From assembly GCA_016081115.2 (NCBI GenBank), contig CM071931.1:24652317-24716316 (forward strand): a stretch of 64,000 nucleotides of DNA, in the 5' to 3' direction. Below, in pieces: positions 45,686-57,803 of this stretch; the stretch's first letter is position 1, and every line of letters begins with the position of its first letter. Below the pieces are notes generated by a model, which made no database searches, was not told the origin of the DNA, and saw nothing but the letters and a program-made list of their open reading frames with translations. The DNA is from Rehmannia glutinosa. Its lineage: Eukaryota; Streptophyta; Magnoliopsida; Lamiales; Orobanchaceae. A program made the position numbers and the translations under genes.

Positions 45686-45690
45686 CTCAC
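45686..45690. repeat. Target site duplication of the solo LTR, right (CTCAC)
   Basis: Exact repeat of 44123-44127. Confidence 0.88.
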
Positions 45691-45861
45691 TAATTGTGCC
45701 ATTCTTTTAACAAATAGGACCAAATGCTTAGAATTTTGTACTCAATTTCAGACCCAAGTTTTACTCCACTTAAATATTATATAGAAGCTTAAGTGATGAT
45801 TCCCATGTTATTTTAATAGTAGAGAGAATGACACCTAAGCCTTTCCCTTTTATATGTACGA
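45691..45861. other. Short unassigned stretch
   Basis: Single-copy within the window; lies between the solo LTR and E5. No gene seen. Confidence 0.5.
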
Positions 45862-46047
45862 TATTGGAGATATTGTTACTTGAAGCATTTGCAAATTAGT
45901 TTAGTCTGTTAGTTTGTTTGTAAAGTTAGTTAGCAACAGTAATTGGTTAGTTAGTTAGCTACAGAAGTTTCTTTTCCTTTGTATAAATACATCATCTTCT
46001 ATCAATAAAATCAGTTTACATTCCCTCAAATATGAGTAAAATTAGCA
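45862..46047 (+). repeat. E5 5' LTR (186 bp)
   Basis: Begins TATTGGAGATATTG and ends AAAATTAGCA next to the primer site. TATA box TATAAATA at 45982-45989 and AATAAA at 46004-46009. Its partner is 60572-60772. Confidence 0.88.
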
Positions 46048-46061
46048 TGGTATCAAGAGTC
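46048..46061 (+). other. E5 primer binding site (tRNA-iMet)
   Basis: TGGTATCAAGAGTC directly after the LTR; the usual site is TGGTATCAGAGC, so there is an extra A. Confidence 0.82.
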
Positions 46062-46159
46062 GCCATATTTTCCGATGACGGTTTTTTCTCCTAAAGGTGC
46101 GGTGATTCTATTTATTTTTCGGCGAAGTTTTTCCTATCTCCCTTTCTTCTCAGAGTCTC

Positions 46160-47160
46160 ATGGCGATCTCAGAATCTCTTCCTGCTCTTCCTACTCTTCA
46201 TACTCTTATAATTTGATTAGATCATAGCAACTATATCTACTGGCGTGCTCAAGTTCTTTCTACGGTGTGTGCACATGGTTTCGAGGACTTCTTACTTGGC
46301 TAATCTGTTTCTCCATCAAAATTTCTCACAGATGACTCTGGTTTGGCTTCTACTTCTGAGCTCAATCCTGAATTTATTCAATGGCGAAGAAAAGACCAGT
46401 TCCTTTTTAGTTGGCTATTAGCTTCTATTACTGAATCTATGATGGGACATGTGGCTCGATGTTCCAATTCTGCTGAGTTATGGAGTACCTTGGACAAACT
46501 TTATCGCAGTCACTCCAAGGCTAGGGTGATGCATCTACGATTTCGACTTCAAACACTTAAGAAAGTTGACCTTTCTATTGATGAGTTTGTCTTCAAGATG
46601 AGGACAATTCTTTGATGGTATGATTGCGAGGAAGTCCACCATCTTGATGAAGAAGTGGCTATGTATATTCTAGGAGGCCTGGTGGTGAATATGAGTCCCG
46701 TTATAGTAAATCATACTTCAAGAATTGAATCATTAACTCTTGCTGAGGGTCAATTTGTTCTTCAATCTCATGAAATGCGAATTCAACAACAATTTCACAC
46801 AACTTCTGAGGTATTTCACTCTGCACATTTGGTACAGCATCGTTCTAATAACTCTCAATTTTCAGGAAATCGTGGTGGATTTTCCAATAGCAATTCATTT
46901 GGACGAGGCAATTTTCCTGATTCTAGTTCTAGAGGTGGCTTTAATGGACATAGAGGTGGTTTTTCTCATGGAAGAGGCCGATTTGGGAGAGGCAAACCGG
47001 CTTGTCAAATATGTGGTAAAAATAATCACTTAGCATCTAAGTGTTTCAAGCACTTTGATGTCTCATTTGTTGTACCTGCAGCTGGTTCAAATTCCTCACC
47101 ATCTCAGGCTTACTATCTGCTTCAGAACAACATCACTCCATTGGTTCTCAGTCAGTCAAC
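46160..47160 (+). pseudogene. E5 gag (broken)
   Basis: Starts at the ATG at 46160 (MAISESLPALPTLH). The first frame has two in-frame stops (TGA after LII, TAA after FLLG) but stays readable: NYIYWRAQVLSTVCAHGFED, then DQFLFSWLLASITESMMGHV and LRFRLQTLKKVDLSIDEF, the copia gag core. A frame change near 46615 leads into 46655-47221, with a Gly/Arg-rich stretch and a complete zinc knuckle CQICGKNNHLASKC (CX2CX4HX4C). Gag would coat the element RNA. Confidence 0.82.
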
Positions 47161-49102
47161 TCTGATTGGTTTGTTGATAGTGGGGCAACAAATCATATTT
47201 CATCACGGCTTCAGAACCTAGATGTGCAGACTGAGTATTTTGGCAAGGACAAACTTGTTGTTGGTAATGGCTCTAAAATTCCTATCTCTCATATTGGATC
47301 TTCATCCTTCCTAGTCTTTCTTCATCTCACTCTTTATACCTTAATAATATTCTATATGTACCGGATATCACTAAAAATCTTCTTAGTATATCTCGTTTAC
47401 AAAAGACAATCTAGCTTACATTGAGTTTCATGATTCATTTTGTCTTGTCAAGGACAAGAAGACACACATGGTGCTGCTGCAAGGAATCCTTAAAGATGGC
47501 CTTTATCAGCTAGATTTGTCTCATATCCACTCCAAGGGTTCTTCTCATTCTAAGTCTTCCTCTTATGCCTGTAATTTTGCTTCTTGTACTTTTGTTAATG
47601 CTAGTTCTGTTTCTCCTGCTTGTAATGTTGCACAAAGTTCCACTGTAACATTGTGGCATAATAAACTTGGCCATCCCCCGCTTCTTTACTCTTGTACTAA
47701 AAACATTCGAACATTCCTACTTCATCAATAATATACCATTTTGTGATTCTTGCAAACTTGGAAAGCTACATGCTATGCACTATCCTTCGTTCCCACAAAA
47801 ACAAATGCACCATTTCAAATAATTCATTCGATGTCACGGAGTCCAAATCATGTATCTAGTAATGGTTTTAGATTCTATGTGCATTTTGTTGATGATTACA
47901 ACATATACTTGGATATTTCCTTAAAACACAAATCAAGTCTATTCTACATTTGTTCAGTTTAATGCCATGATTGAGAGGCAATTTAATGTCAAAATAAAAA
48001 CTCTTCATTCGACAATGGAGGAGAATTTAAAGCTCTCACTCCTCTTCTTCTTAAACTAGGAATTCAACATAGGTTTTCTTGTCCTCACACCCACCAACAA
48101 AATGGAAAGGCCGAAAGAAAGCACCTACACATTCATCGAAGTTGGTCTATCTCTTCTAGCTCAAGCCTCTTTACCTTTTTCTTTTTGGATGGATGCTTTT
48201 GTCATCTTACTTTTTCTCATCAATAGATTGTCTTCTCCTTCTCTTCAAAACAAATCCACTTTCACTCTTCTTTTTGGCACACAACCCGACTATCAATTTC
48301 TAAAGGTGTTTGGTTGTGCTTGTTTCCCATATCTAAGACCTTGTCACGCTACAAAGATGCAATTTAGAACCTCAAAGTGTTTATTCTTGGGCTATAGTCC
48401 TCATCACCGGGGTTACAAATGTCTTCATCCATCGGCGAGGATTTATACTTTGCAAGGTGCATTGTCTTCAATGAAGCCGAGTTTCCCTATTCTACCTTAT
48501 TCTCCTCGGCTTCCACTTCTTCTTCTTCATATATCTTTGTACTCTCTAAGCTGCCTATATTACCTTTTCCTCCAGGTTTTCCTCCTTCTCCATCACCTCT
48601 CCAAAGACACACACTCCGCCACCTTCTCCTGTCCCGCTACTCATTCTCATCCTACTACCACTTTGAATCTTTCTCCTCTGCATCTCCCCCAACAAAGACA
48701 CCAATCTCTCATCCTCCTTCACCTATTCCTATTCCTCCTCCTACTTCATCATCTCATTCCATGACTACCAGGTCCAAGGTGGTATATTCAAACCAAAAGC
48801 CTATACTTCTTCTTTTTTCTTCCTCTTTAGAGCCTCATACTATACAACAAGCATTATCGATCCAAAATGGAAGCTCGCCATGGATGATGAGTTTGTTGCA
48901 CTCATTAGAAATCAAACTTGGGTTACGGTGCCTTATGAGGATTCCATGTCGTGGTGGATCATAAGAGGGTGTTCGGGGTGAAGTATAAGGTTGATGGTAG
49001 CCTTGATAAATACAAGGCCAGGGCTTGTTGCTAAGGGATTTCAACGATCGGCAGGGTCAATTACTTTGAGACTTTTAGCCCTTTGTTAAGCATGTTACTA
49101 TC
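47161..49102 (+). pseudogene. E5 pol, first part: protease, integrase, start of RT
   Basis: Protease active site DWFVDSGATNH at 47164-47196. GAG-pre-integrase at 47461-47700 with LWHNKLGHP. Integrase shows HFVDDY (about 47884), DNGGEF (48013-48031) and QQNGKAERK (48094-48120), covering part of the DD35E core in different frames. The C-terminal part has FLKVFGCACFPYLRP and KCLFLGYS (48290-48400). RT begins near 48850 with MDDEFVALIRNQTWV. The sequence is cut at 49102 by E6. Confidence 0.82.
49098..49102. repeat. Target site duplication of E6, left (CTATC)
   Basis: CTATC directly before the left LTR; repeated at 59305-59309. It lies in the RT region of E5. Confidence 0.9.
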
Positions 49103-50571
49103 CGATAGGTGTGAGTTTTGCATGTATTTTGGGGCGTAATTATGGCTAAAATGGTGACTAAACGTGCATAAACTCATACGAAATGATTCATATTCGTTTT
49201 TTTGTGGGAAAGATATTATCGTTGTTCATTTTGAAGGAATTTAAAGATATTTGAAGGAACTTGGATACAAATACGAGCATTGTGAAGAAGAAATACCACA
49301 AATGATGGAAAATACATGACGCACGGGTAGGGCGCGCACCTAAGCACCACCCGTGCGCCCCTAGGAAAGCGAGAAATGAAGGTACGACAATGTGCATGGG
49401 TAGCCCGTCGTTGCACGCACCACCCGTGCGCCATCAAGGTCGAGAACATATCCTACGGACATGCACACGTCACCGTGCGTATCACGCACGGCCCGTCTGC
49501 GCTGATTGGTGAATAGAAGAATTGCCTACGGACTTACGCGGGTAACCCGTGCATCCACGCACGGGTAGCCCGTGCGTCCTGTTGGATTGCATTACTTTGA
49601 CAACATGACCTAGAATTTGAGGGGTATTTAAGCACTTTTGGGGCGCACACCAAGGAGATTCGACATTTTTGGGATCTACAACACAAGACAAGGGTATATT
49701 CTTGAAAGAGGACATCAAGGAGATAATCGGGTTGCATCGTAGCTCAAGGAACGGAGATACATCGAGAGATTGTCGACTTTCCTAAGTTTTTCTTGTTTCT
49801 CTTGTAGTTTTCATCTTTCCTTTTTAGTTGTCATGGCTATGAACAATTTGTATATGGATTGTTTAGAAATCATGTGTAGCTAAACTCTTTAGATTTCCGG
49901 GTTTTGGAAGTAGATTAATGAACTCTTGTTGGATGTTTTAATCTTAGTTGAAGTTATTATCTTGAAGCCTATTTGAGTACTTTGAGCTTGTTCTTGTTTT
50001 ATCACTTGATCAATGATTTAACTTGTTTGATATATTGATTCATAATCCGAGAGATGAGTTTCAATATTAGATCTTGAGTACTCGACACAAATATTTGCAT
50101 GAATCGAGAGGTTTGTAAATATATGTGAAGACATTTGATCTTTTGAACTTTTGGAGTTGAGTGCTTCATGTTGAGTAGAGATGCTAGCATAAGTATTTCA
50201 ATCTACGTTTTATATGCATCTCGAGAGGGAGGATAAAATATCTTTGAGATCGTCTTATAGGAATATTGATGATAACTTGGCTTGGATTAAATCGGATAAC
50301 AAGAGTGATATTAATCAAACCTTAACTCAGGAATCCATTTCATCATTTTGATACTTCTATTAATTGTGTTATCTTAATCTTGTGTTTTAGGATTCTAACT
50401 TGTCTTAATCTCATAACAACAATCATCAAATTACGATCGTCTAAATAAAAATAAGCTATCTTGGTCAATACTTAGTACATAAATTTATTAGTCTCCGTGG
50501 ATACGACCTTGCTACCCTTTTTCTATAACGTACACCGTACACTTGCGGTGAGCTAAAAATAAAGGCGAACA
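49103..50571 (+). repeat. E6 5' LTR (1469 bp)
   Basis: Starts CGATAGGTGTGAG where the right LTR has TGATAGGTGTGAG, and ends GGCGAACA. A TATA-like TATTTAA is at 49625-49631 (58358-58364 in the right LTR). Confidence 0.9.
49317..49588. repeat. GC-rich palindrome cluster in E6 5' LTR
   Basis: Four or five inverted-repeat modules of the type acgcacgggtagcccgtgcg, at about 49319-49360, 49394-49435, 49461-49503 and 49535-49580. The modules are separated by 15-40 bases of different sequence. Related modules occur in the right LTR and between protease and RT. Confidence 0.85.
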
Positions 50572-50577
50572 AGTTTT

Positions 50578-50595
50578 TGGCGCCGTTGCCGGGGA
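50578..50595 (+). other. E6 primer binding site (tRNA-Asp type)
   Basis: TGGCGCCGTTGCCGGGGA, 6 bases after the LTR; the site known from Athila elements. Confidence 0.9.
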
Positions 50596-50728
50596 CTAAT
50601 ACAATTTTTGGTGCTAATATTGCGATAGATAGAATTATTCTTAATTTAGACATTTTTATTTTATATTTTGGTTTAACTTTAATTCTACATTATTTGACTT
50701 GTTCCTTTTAGTTTGGTCCAGGTAGTGC

Positions 50729-51860
50729 ATGAACACGCGCTCTAGGCGAGGGGACTTAATACCGCTCATACCGGAAGTTGAGGCTTTCGCGAGAAGAATC
50801 AGTGCTACCACTAGACGGGCTGAAAGACAACAAAATCCGATAATGGGGGATTTGGATGAAGAACACAGAGGTAACAATGGGATCGACAGGATCAATGAGT
50901 TACCAATACCGGAAATAATGGAGTAAACGAGTTCACCGATACGATTCAACATGACAAGCCATTCGTGATTACTTTCGACCACAAACGAATCGTAATTACG
51001 GTGGTATTGCTCATATTCCGATAAATGCCAACAACTTTGAGCTCAAACCGCACCGATCAATATGATACAACGAGAACCGGTTTGGGGGTTACGCAATCAA
51101 GATCCTAATTCTCACCTTGCTCATTTTATCTAAATATGCAATACGATCAAAATGAATGGAGCCTCGAGATGACGCCATAAGATTGCGCTTATTCCCGTTC
51201 TCTTTGAGGGATAAGGCGAAAATTGGTTGGGTACTTTGACGCAAGGAAGCGTGAGCACATGGGACGAATTGAGCCAAAAGTTCTTGTTTAAATTCTTTCC
51301 ACCGAGCAAAACTTTGCAGCTCAAAAGCGCGATTACTCAATTCCGATTGATTCGATTCGGAGCCTTTATATGAGGCTTGGGAAAGATTTCGGGATTTGTT
51401 ACGAAGATGTCCACAACATGGGTTCCCGGAGGATCAACAATTATGTTTCTTCTACAATGGTTTAATGGGGCAAACGAGAGCCTTTGTTGATGCCGCAATG
51501 GGGAGGAGCATTGTTGGCAAGGTTTCCACAAGATGCCTTGAACCTTCTTGAAGAAATGGCTATGAATAGTTACCAAAGTGGCGTCCTGAAAGATCCAATG
51601 TACAACGAGTAGCCGAAATTTCGGATGTAGACCCGATTAAAGTGCTAACAAAGACAGTGGCGGCTTTGACAACTCAATTGAGTGTTTTGACGAAAGGGCG
51701 AGAAACAAACACGAGCACGGGTAGTGAAGCTCTTCTATATCCAAACGAGGAGGTCAATTATGTGAATAACCGGAATTTCAACAATTTCCGAACAATTCAA
51801 ACCCAACACATTACCATCCGGATTGAGAAATCATGAAATTTTTCCTATGCCAATACAAAG
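50729..51860 (+). pseudogene. E6 gag, N-terminal and core part (broken)
   Basis: Starts at the ATG at 50729 (MNTRSRRGDLIPLIP) and is open for 65 codons. After frame changes the retrotransposon gag core is readable: WDELSQKFLFKFFP (about 51260-51300), a stretch matching the usual EAWERF region near 51370, and NGL/GQTRAF-like words near 51460-51490. NVQRVAEISDVDPIKVLTKT lies at 51597-51655. Confidence 0.78.
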
Positions 51861-51863
51861 AAT

Positions 51864-52808
51864 GTGTTGCAACCTCCGCCGGGATTTAATGCTTCAAATG
51901 GAGGTGGAAATGTGGAAGGCAAATCATCGTTGGAGGATGCACTCACATCCTTCATAAATCAATCGAATGCACTCATGAGTGACACGGAGAGAGTCGCCGC
52001 TAGGCAAGATTCTAGGATGGATAAAATGGAACTACAAATGACCCAAGTGACAAGCTCAATAAAGAATCTTGAAACTCAAGTGGGTCAATTGGCTACAATT
52101 GTGGGTGGTCAACATCAAAAGGGTCAATTTCCGAGTAATACGGAGATGAATCCTAAGGAACAATGCAAGGCTATTCGCTTACGAAGCAGCACGGAATATG
52201 AGGGGCCTAAAGAAAAATCTGGAAATCTGGAAATTTCAGAGGAAACATCTAAGCCGGGAACGGTTGAATCGGTGATGAAAGATGGGGAAAAAGAGAGACA
52301 AGAGGCGGAACAAACAGGGGCTGAGAAGCTAAAATCATCGTCTAACTCTAATATATCTAAATTGCCTATATCTCTTCCCTTTCCCCAAAGATTTCAAAAG
52401 AAAAAGCTTGATGATCAATTTGCAAAATTCCTTGATATATTTAAGAAATTGCACATTAACATTCCTTTTGCAGACGCACTAGAGCAAATGCCAAATTATG
52501 CGAAATTTCGTAAGGATGTTATGTCGAAGAAGAGGAAGATGACAAGCTTTGAAACGGTGAATCTGACGGAAGAATGTAGCGCAATCATTCAAAGAAAGCT
52601 ACCACAAAAACTAAAAGATCCGGGGAGTTTCACTATCCCTTGTGCTATTGGTGGTAACTTCTTTAATAAAGCGTTATGTGATTTGGGGGCTAGTATTAAT
52701 TTGATGCCTTTGTCCATTTTCAGGAAGCTTGGACTAGGCGAAGTGAAGCCAACCAATCGTGACATTGCAACTTGCGGACGGTCACTTACTTATCCAAGGG
52801 AATTATAG
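51864..52808 (+). CDS. E6 gag C-terminus and protease (314-codon open segment)
   Basis: The longest open frame of the window. Residues 1-110 contain a helical region (MDKMELQMTQVTSSIKNLE and QVGQLATIVGG) typical of the end of Athila gag. Residues 150-230 carry the linker LPFPQRFQKKKLDDQFAKFL. The retropepsin-like protease follows: FTIPCAIGGNFFNKALCDLG with catalytic Asp in CDLGAS (about residue 271), then ASINLMPLSIFRKLGLGE. The frame is lost at 52808 within the protease. It is part of the gag-pol polyprotein, not a gene of its own. Confidence 0.85.
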   Translation: MLQPPPGFNASNGGGNVEGKSSLEDALTSFINQSNALMSDTERVAARQDSRMDKMELQMTQVTSSIKNLETQVGQLATIVGGQHQKGQFPSNTEMNPKEQCKAIRLRSSTEYEGPKEKSGNLEISEETSKPGTVESVMKDGEKERQEAEQTGAEKLKSSSNSNISKLPISLPFPQRFQKKKLDDQFAKFLDIFKKLHINIPFADALEQMPNYAKFRKDVMSKKRKMTSFETVNLTEECSAIIQRKLPQKLKDPGSFTIPCAIGGNFFNKALCDLGASINLMPLSIFRKLGLGEVKPTNRDIATCGRSLTYPREL

Positions 52809-53203
52809 AAGATGTCTTTGGTAAAAGTGGATAAATTTATATTCCCAGAGATTTCTTGGTTCTTGACATGGAAGAAGATCGTGACATTCCACCGATACTT
52901 GGGCGTCCATTTCTAGCTACCGGTAAAGCCTTAATAGATGTACAAAAAGGAGAGCTCACTTTACGTGTTAATGATGAGCACGTTTTATTTTCTATATATA
53001 AGGCGATGAAATTTCATGATACAGTGGAGCATTGTCATTTTTTAGATATAGTTAGTTCATGCATTGAGGACTATGTTGAGCATACATTGTCTACAGATGA
53101 TTTGGAATTTGGTCTAACCCACTCGTGCTCAATGTCGAGTGTTGTGCTTGATTTTGATAACCAAGATTTGTACGACTATGTTTGTGCCTTAGATCATGTG
53201 TAG
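52809..53203 (+). pseudogene. E6 protease C-terminal part and linker
   Basis: FLVLDMEEDRDIPPILGRPF followed by LATGKALIDVQKGELTLRV (52850-52970) is the second half of the Athila protease. The remaining 80 residues up to the TAG at 53203 are acidic and form the linker before RT. Confidence 0.82.
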
Positions 53204-53259
53204 GAACTACCTAGGAGCGCAAGAGGCGAGAATGTAAAGTCAGAAATATGGGAGCAGAA

Positions 53260-53456
53260 CCTACAAAAATGCACGACCCATGCGTCCACGCACGGACAAC
53301 CCGTGCGTGATGACGAAGAGAAAATTGAGACAGGGGAAGGACACACGGGCGGGTACGAGCACGGGCAACCCGTGTGTGTTGCGAAGGTAGAGTTGAAGAA
53401 AAAGGGTCACACACAACCCGTGCGTCGAGCACGGGCAGCCCGTGCGTGACCTCGCA
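53260..53456. repeat. GC-rich palindrome cluster between protease and RT of E6
   Basis: Three modules: acgcacggacaacccgtgcg (about 53291-53310), gcacgggcaacccgtgtg (about 53360-53378) and gcacgggcagcccgtgcgt (about 53430-53448). They belong to the same motif family as the clusters in the LTRs, but stand inside the coding part. Confidence 0.85.
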
Positions 53457-53499
53457 ACAAATGTCAATGCCAATCTAACTCAAGCGATTACGAACACCT

Positions 53500-54520
53500 C
53501 AAGTATGCATTTCTTGGGGCAAATAACGAAAATCCGGTAATTGTTTCATCTCTTCTCACTCCGACTCAACTTGATAAATTGTTAAGGGTTTTACGAAAAT
53601 ATAAGTCGGCACTTGGATGGTCTATAACTGATTTAAAAGGCATAAGTCCATCCATTGTAATGCATAAAATTCGGATGGAAGATGTTTATAAACCATCGAT
53701 GCAAAACCAAAGACGACTAAACCCTATCATGCGCACGATGTGGTTAGAAAGGAAGTGTTGAAATGGTTAGATGTTGGGATCATTTATGCTATATCCGATA
53801 GTTCATGGGTAAGCCCTGGTACAAGTGGTCTTAAAAAAAGGGGGTAACGTGTAGTGAAAAATGAGAATGAGGAACAAATTGCTACTAGAATTGTTACCGG
53901 TGGCGAATATACATTGATTATAGAAAACTTAATGATGCCACTCGAAAAGATCACTTCCCCTCCCCTTTATCGATATGATGTTGGATCGCCTTGCAGGTTA
54001 TGATTATTATTGCTTTTTAGATGGTTATTCCGGTACAATCAAATCATGATTGCGCCCTAAGACCAGAAAAAACAACATTTACATGTTCTTATGGCACATT
54101 TGCATTCTCGTCGCATGCCATTTGGTTTATGTAATGCACCGCCACTTTCCAACGTTGTATGATGGCTATATTTCACGATCTAATTGAGAAAGTTATGGAG
54201 GTGTTTATGGACGATTTCTCTGTGTTTGGTGATTCTTTTGATAGTTGTCTTCACAATCTTTCCTTGGTCTTACAAATGATGTGAAGAGACCAATCTTGTA
54301 CTCAATTGGGAAAAGTGCCATTTTATGGTACGCGATGGTATTGTACTTGGTCATCGAGTCTCGTCCTGCTGTGTCCGGAAGTCGATTGGGCAAAGATTGT
54401 AGCAATTGAGAAATTACCACCTCCTACAAACGAAAAAGCCATTCGAGCTTCTTGGGCCATGCCGGATTTCATAGAAGGTTTATCCGTGACTTTTCTAAAA
54501 TTTCTAAACCTTTGAGCAAA
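53500..54520 (+). pseudogene. E6 reverse transcriptase (broken)
   Basis: Begins near LTPTQLDKLLRVLRKYKSAL (about 53560) with WSITDLKGISPSIVMHKI. FLDGYSG (about 54018), RMPFGLCNAPP (54112-54144) and the catalytic MDDFSVFGDSFD (54207-54243) are the gypsy RT motifs in order. Several indels separate them. Confidence 0.83.
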
Positions 54521-55060
54521 TTGCTAGAAAAAGATGTTGCTTTCAATTTTTCCAATGATTGTTTGCGGGCGTTCAAACGTTGAAGAAGGCATTGGTGACC
54601 GCACCTATACTTGTCGCCCTAGATTGGAGTCAACCATTTGAGTTGATGTGTGATGCGAGTGATTTTGCGGTAGGGGTGCATTTCTCGGTCAAAAGAGGGA
54701 TAAATTGTTCGTCCATCTACTATGCTAGTAGAACGTTGGATAATGCTCAACGAATTACACCACGACCGAGAAAGAGATGTTGGCGATTGTTTTCGCATTT
54801 GATAAATTTTGATCATACTTGATTGGGATAAAAACGATTGTTCGGACCGACCATGCAGCCATCAAATATCTCTTTGACAAGAAAGATGCGAAACCAAGGT
54901 TGATTCGGTGGATCTTACTATTGCAAGAGTTTGATATAGAAATCAAGGACCGGAAAGGATGTGAAAATGTGGTGGCATCCATTTGTCTCGAATTGAAAAC
55001 CAAGAGGAGCGCAAGGAAGCACGGGATTGATAAAAGAAGAATTTCCGATGAACGATTACT
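54521..55060 (+). pseudogene. E6 RNase H (broken)
   Basis: ALVTAPILVALDWSQPFELM then CDASDFAVG (54580-54680) holds the first catalytic Asp. YYASRTLDNAQ follows at 54718-54750, and RTDHAAIKYLFDKKDAKPRL (54840-54900) and FDIEIKDRKGCENVVA (54930-54980) close the domain. One frame change near 54820. Confidence 0.83.
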
Positions 55061-56367
55061 CATGCTTGAGGCAAAATTTCCGTGGTATGCGAGACTTTGT
55101 CAATTATTTGGCAAAGAGGGGTGTTACCTCCGGACTTATCGCCATATCAAAAGAAGAAGTTCTTACATGACGTAAAGTTTTACATGTGGGACGATCCCCT
55201 ACTCTTTAAGAGGTGCGCAGACAAAATCATAAGGCGATGCGTACCTCAAGAAGAGTGGGAGGGAGTCCTACAACAGTGTCATTCCGCACCCTCCGGAGGA
55301 CATTTTGGCCCAACTCGCACTTTTGGCGAAGGTATTGCAAAGTGGGCTATATTGGCCCACTTTATTTAATGACTGTTATTTGTTTGTGCAACAATGTGAC
55401 AGGTGTCAGCGGATGGGCAACATTTCAAGGAGACACGAGATGCCAATGACAAATGTAATCGAAGTGGAATTGTTCGACGTATGGGGGATTGACTTTATGG
55501 GCCCATTCCCATCATCTTCGGGTTATCAATATATTCTACTCGCAGTGGAGTATGTATCCCATTGGGTAGAGGCGATTTCGTCCAAAACAAATGATGCTCA
55601 AGTTGTGATGCGATTCCTTAAGAAAAATATATTTACTAGATTCGGCACTCCAAGAGCTTTAATTAGTGATGGAGGGTCGCATTTTGTAAATAAATTGATG
55701 AACAACTTGTTAGCAAAATATGGGGTGAAACATAAGGTTGCATTGGCATATCATCCACAAGCCAATGGGCAAGCAGAAGTGGCTAACCGGAGATCAAACA
55801 AATCCTTGAGAAGACGGTGAACATCAACCGAAAAGATTGGGCGTTAAAATTGGATGATGCTCTGTGGGCATACCGGACTGCATACAAGACACCGTTGGGC
55901 ACATCCCCGTACCAGCTTGTTTTTGGGAAATCGTGTCATTTGCCGGTGGAGTTAGAACACAAAGCATTTTGGGCGGTCAAGAAGCTAAATATGGATTTTC
56001 AAAAGGCCGGTGAAGAGAGGTTGCTCCATTTGAATCAGATGGAAGAGTTTCGGGATGAAGCCTACGAAAACTCCCGAATTTATAAAGAAAGAACCAAGAG
56101 GTGGCATGATAAAATGATCAAGAAAAGAGAGTTTTTGCCAGGGGAACCAAGATTTTGTACAATTCACGCCTTAAATTTTTCCCGGGAAAACTCAAGTCTA
56201 GGTGGTCGGGGCCATTCGTAATAAAGAAAGTTTTGAATCCTCCCGGAATCGTGGAACTGTTGACAAAAGAAGGAGAGACTTTCATGGTAAACGGCCAACA
56301 GATTAAGCATTACTTCCACCGAGGTAACCAAGAGGAGGTGACATCTATCACCTTGCGCGACCCGTGA
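55061..56367 (+). pseudogene. E6 integrase (nearly continuous, two to three frame changes)
   Basis: The zinc-binding part shows HSAPSGGHFGPTRT (about 55280-55320) and CDRCQRMGNISRRHEMP (55392-55443). The DD35E core is almost complete at 55305-55820: WGIDFMGPFPSSSGYQY (first Asp), ALISDGGSHFVNK (second Asp) and HPQANGQAEVANRR (Glu). The C-terminal part continues at 55817-56221 (ALWAYRTAYKTPLGTSPYQL) and 56155-56367 (KLKSRWSGPFVIKKV), ending with a stop at 56365-56367. Integrase would insert the DNA copy into the host genome. Confidence 0.87.
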
Positions 56368-57788
56368 CTGAACGAAAACAGGCGTAAAGCTAAAAGACGT
56401 TAAATGTAGCGCTTGTTGGGAGGCAACCCAACGGTTTTTCGCGTGAATTTCATTTTTGTTGTGTGTAGTTTATTTCAATTTTGTGTGTTTTGTGTGAAAA
56501 AAAAAATTCTTGCATTTGGTGTTTTCATATAGCTGCATATAGAACATTCTAGTTTGCATTGCATTAGAGCACATTTATGGCTTTAGCACGTCTATTGCTT
56601 TCTTAGTGGTTAGAGAGTGTGTTGACCTGGCTTGTTGCAACTTATTGTTTGTGTGGTGATTTTGAAAGATTTGTATTGTTGGAATTGGATGATGAGTATG
56701 AGTTGATTGAGCCTTGAATAGATGACATTGAGCATGTTAATATGAAAAACTTGGTTTGATGCTTTGAATTACATTTTGACAAACATGTGAGCTTTGAGCC
56801 TTTACGCTTATATATTGTGCGATCTTGTTGTGATTGAGGTATCATTCGTGTTGTCGAATTCTAGAACTTGCTCGGGTATCTCTCTGTCGAAGCCACATGT
56901 TGTATGCAAATTGTGAATGTGATAAAAGGCCATCTTTGTTAGCCTTTCAAGCCTTTTGCTTTCCTAAAGATGATGAAATTCCTTGTTAGCCAAGTTGAGC
57001 CTATTGCCTATTCTTTTGATAACCACAAGATTTAAGCTTTGAACTTTATAGATCCATCACCCTAAACTCGAGTGTATAACGTGGAGTAAAGGGAATAAAT
57101 GGAGTTGAAGGAGTGGGAATTGAAAAGTGGGATAATGGGCATAATTGGTTAATTGGAACAAAAGAGGAAGAAAAGGAGATGAAAAAAAAAAAAAAGACTA
57201 TACTTGAATTCTCATAGAAACGAACTTGGGGCGAATGATTGTAATGTAAGGCAATTCTCAAAAGAAAGAAAGAGATGGAAATAAGGAAAGTTGATAAAAA
57301 TAAGGGATGATTGAAGTATCATATGGAACTATTATGTAGAGCATTGATATGCTCACTAGTTATATGCTCGAGTTTGAGTCACTCTGTCAAACTTTCCTAC
57401 CCTAACCAAAGAGCCTTCGTTACAACCAAATAAAAAAAAAGTCCTTTTTGATTCACGAAGTGCATACATTCTAGTGGCGGAGATACGAGACGAATTGCAA
57501 GCTTATGGTAATTTTGCGACATTGAATTGATTCGAGTAAACACGTCCCATATTCTCGTGAGATGAGAGTATACACATAACTTTGAGAGTTGGAATTCAGA
57601 GCATTTCACTTTGTTTTACTTGAGGCATGCTCTTTGATCAGATATTTGAGGCTTGATTGGGTTGTGCTCAACATTCATGACGAACAATATGGATTTTCTT
57701 TTGGGTCCTTTGTGTGCGCTTTTATTTTTATCTCCCTGATGTGCTTTATAGTGTTTTCAAAATTGTTGATCGGGACGGTCAACAGTTT
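56368..57788 (+). other. E6 region after pol, no env ORF
   Basis: About 1.4 kb. It opens with a GTTGGGAGGCAACCCAACG palindrome (56415-56434). No long ORF is seen, although many Athila elements have an env-like gene here. A small frame from 57589 to 57858 codes a hydrophobic stretch (SFVCAFIFISLMCFIVFSKL) just before the polypurine tract; it may be a membrane-anchor relic or chance. Confidence 0.55.
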
Positions 57789-57789
57789 A

Positions 57790-57803
57790 AGTTTGGGGGA
57801 TTT
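57790..57803 (+). other. E6 polypurine tract
   Basis: AGTTTGGGGGATTT directly before the right LTR start TGATAGG. Confidence 0.8.

Noticed and set aside
48419..48964. 181-codon plus-strand frame rich in Ser and Pro
   Set aside because: It is the frame-shifted linker between integrase and RT of E5, which continues in this frame only at its end.
49317..49588. CRISPR-like array (repeats with spacers)
   Set aside because: Units are imperfect palindromes of changing length inside an LTR, with irregular spacing, in a plant genome.
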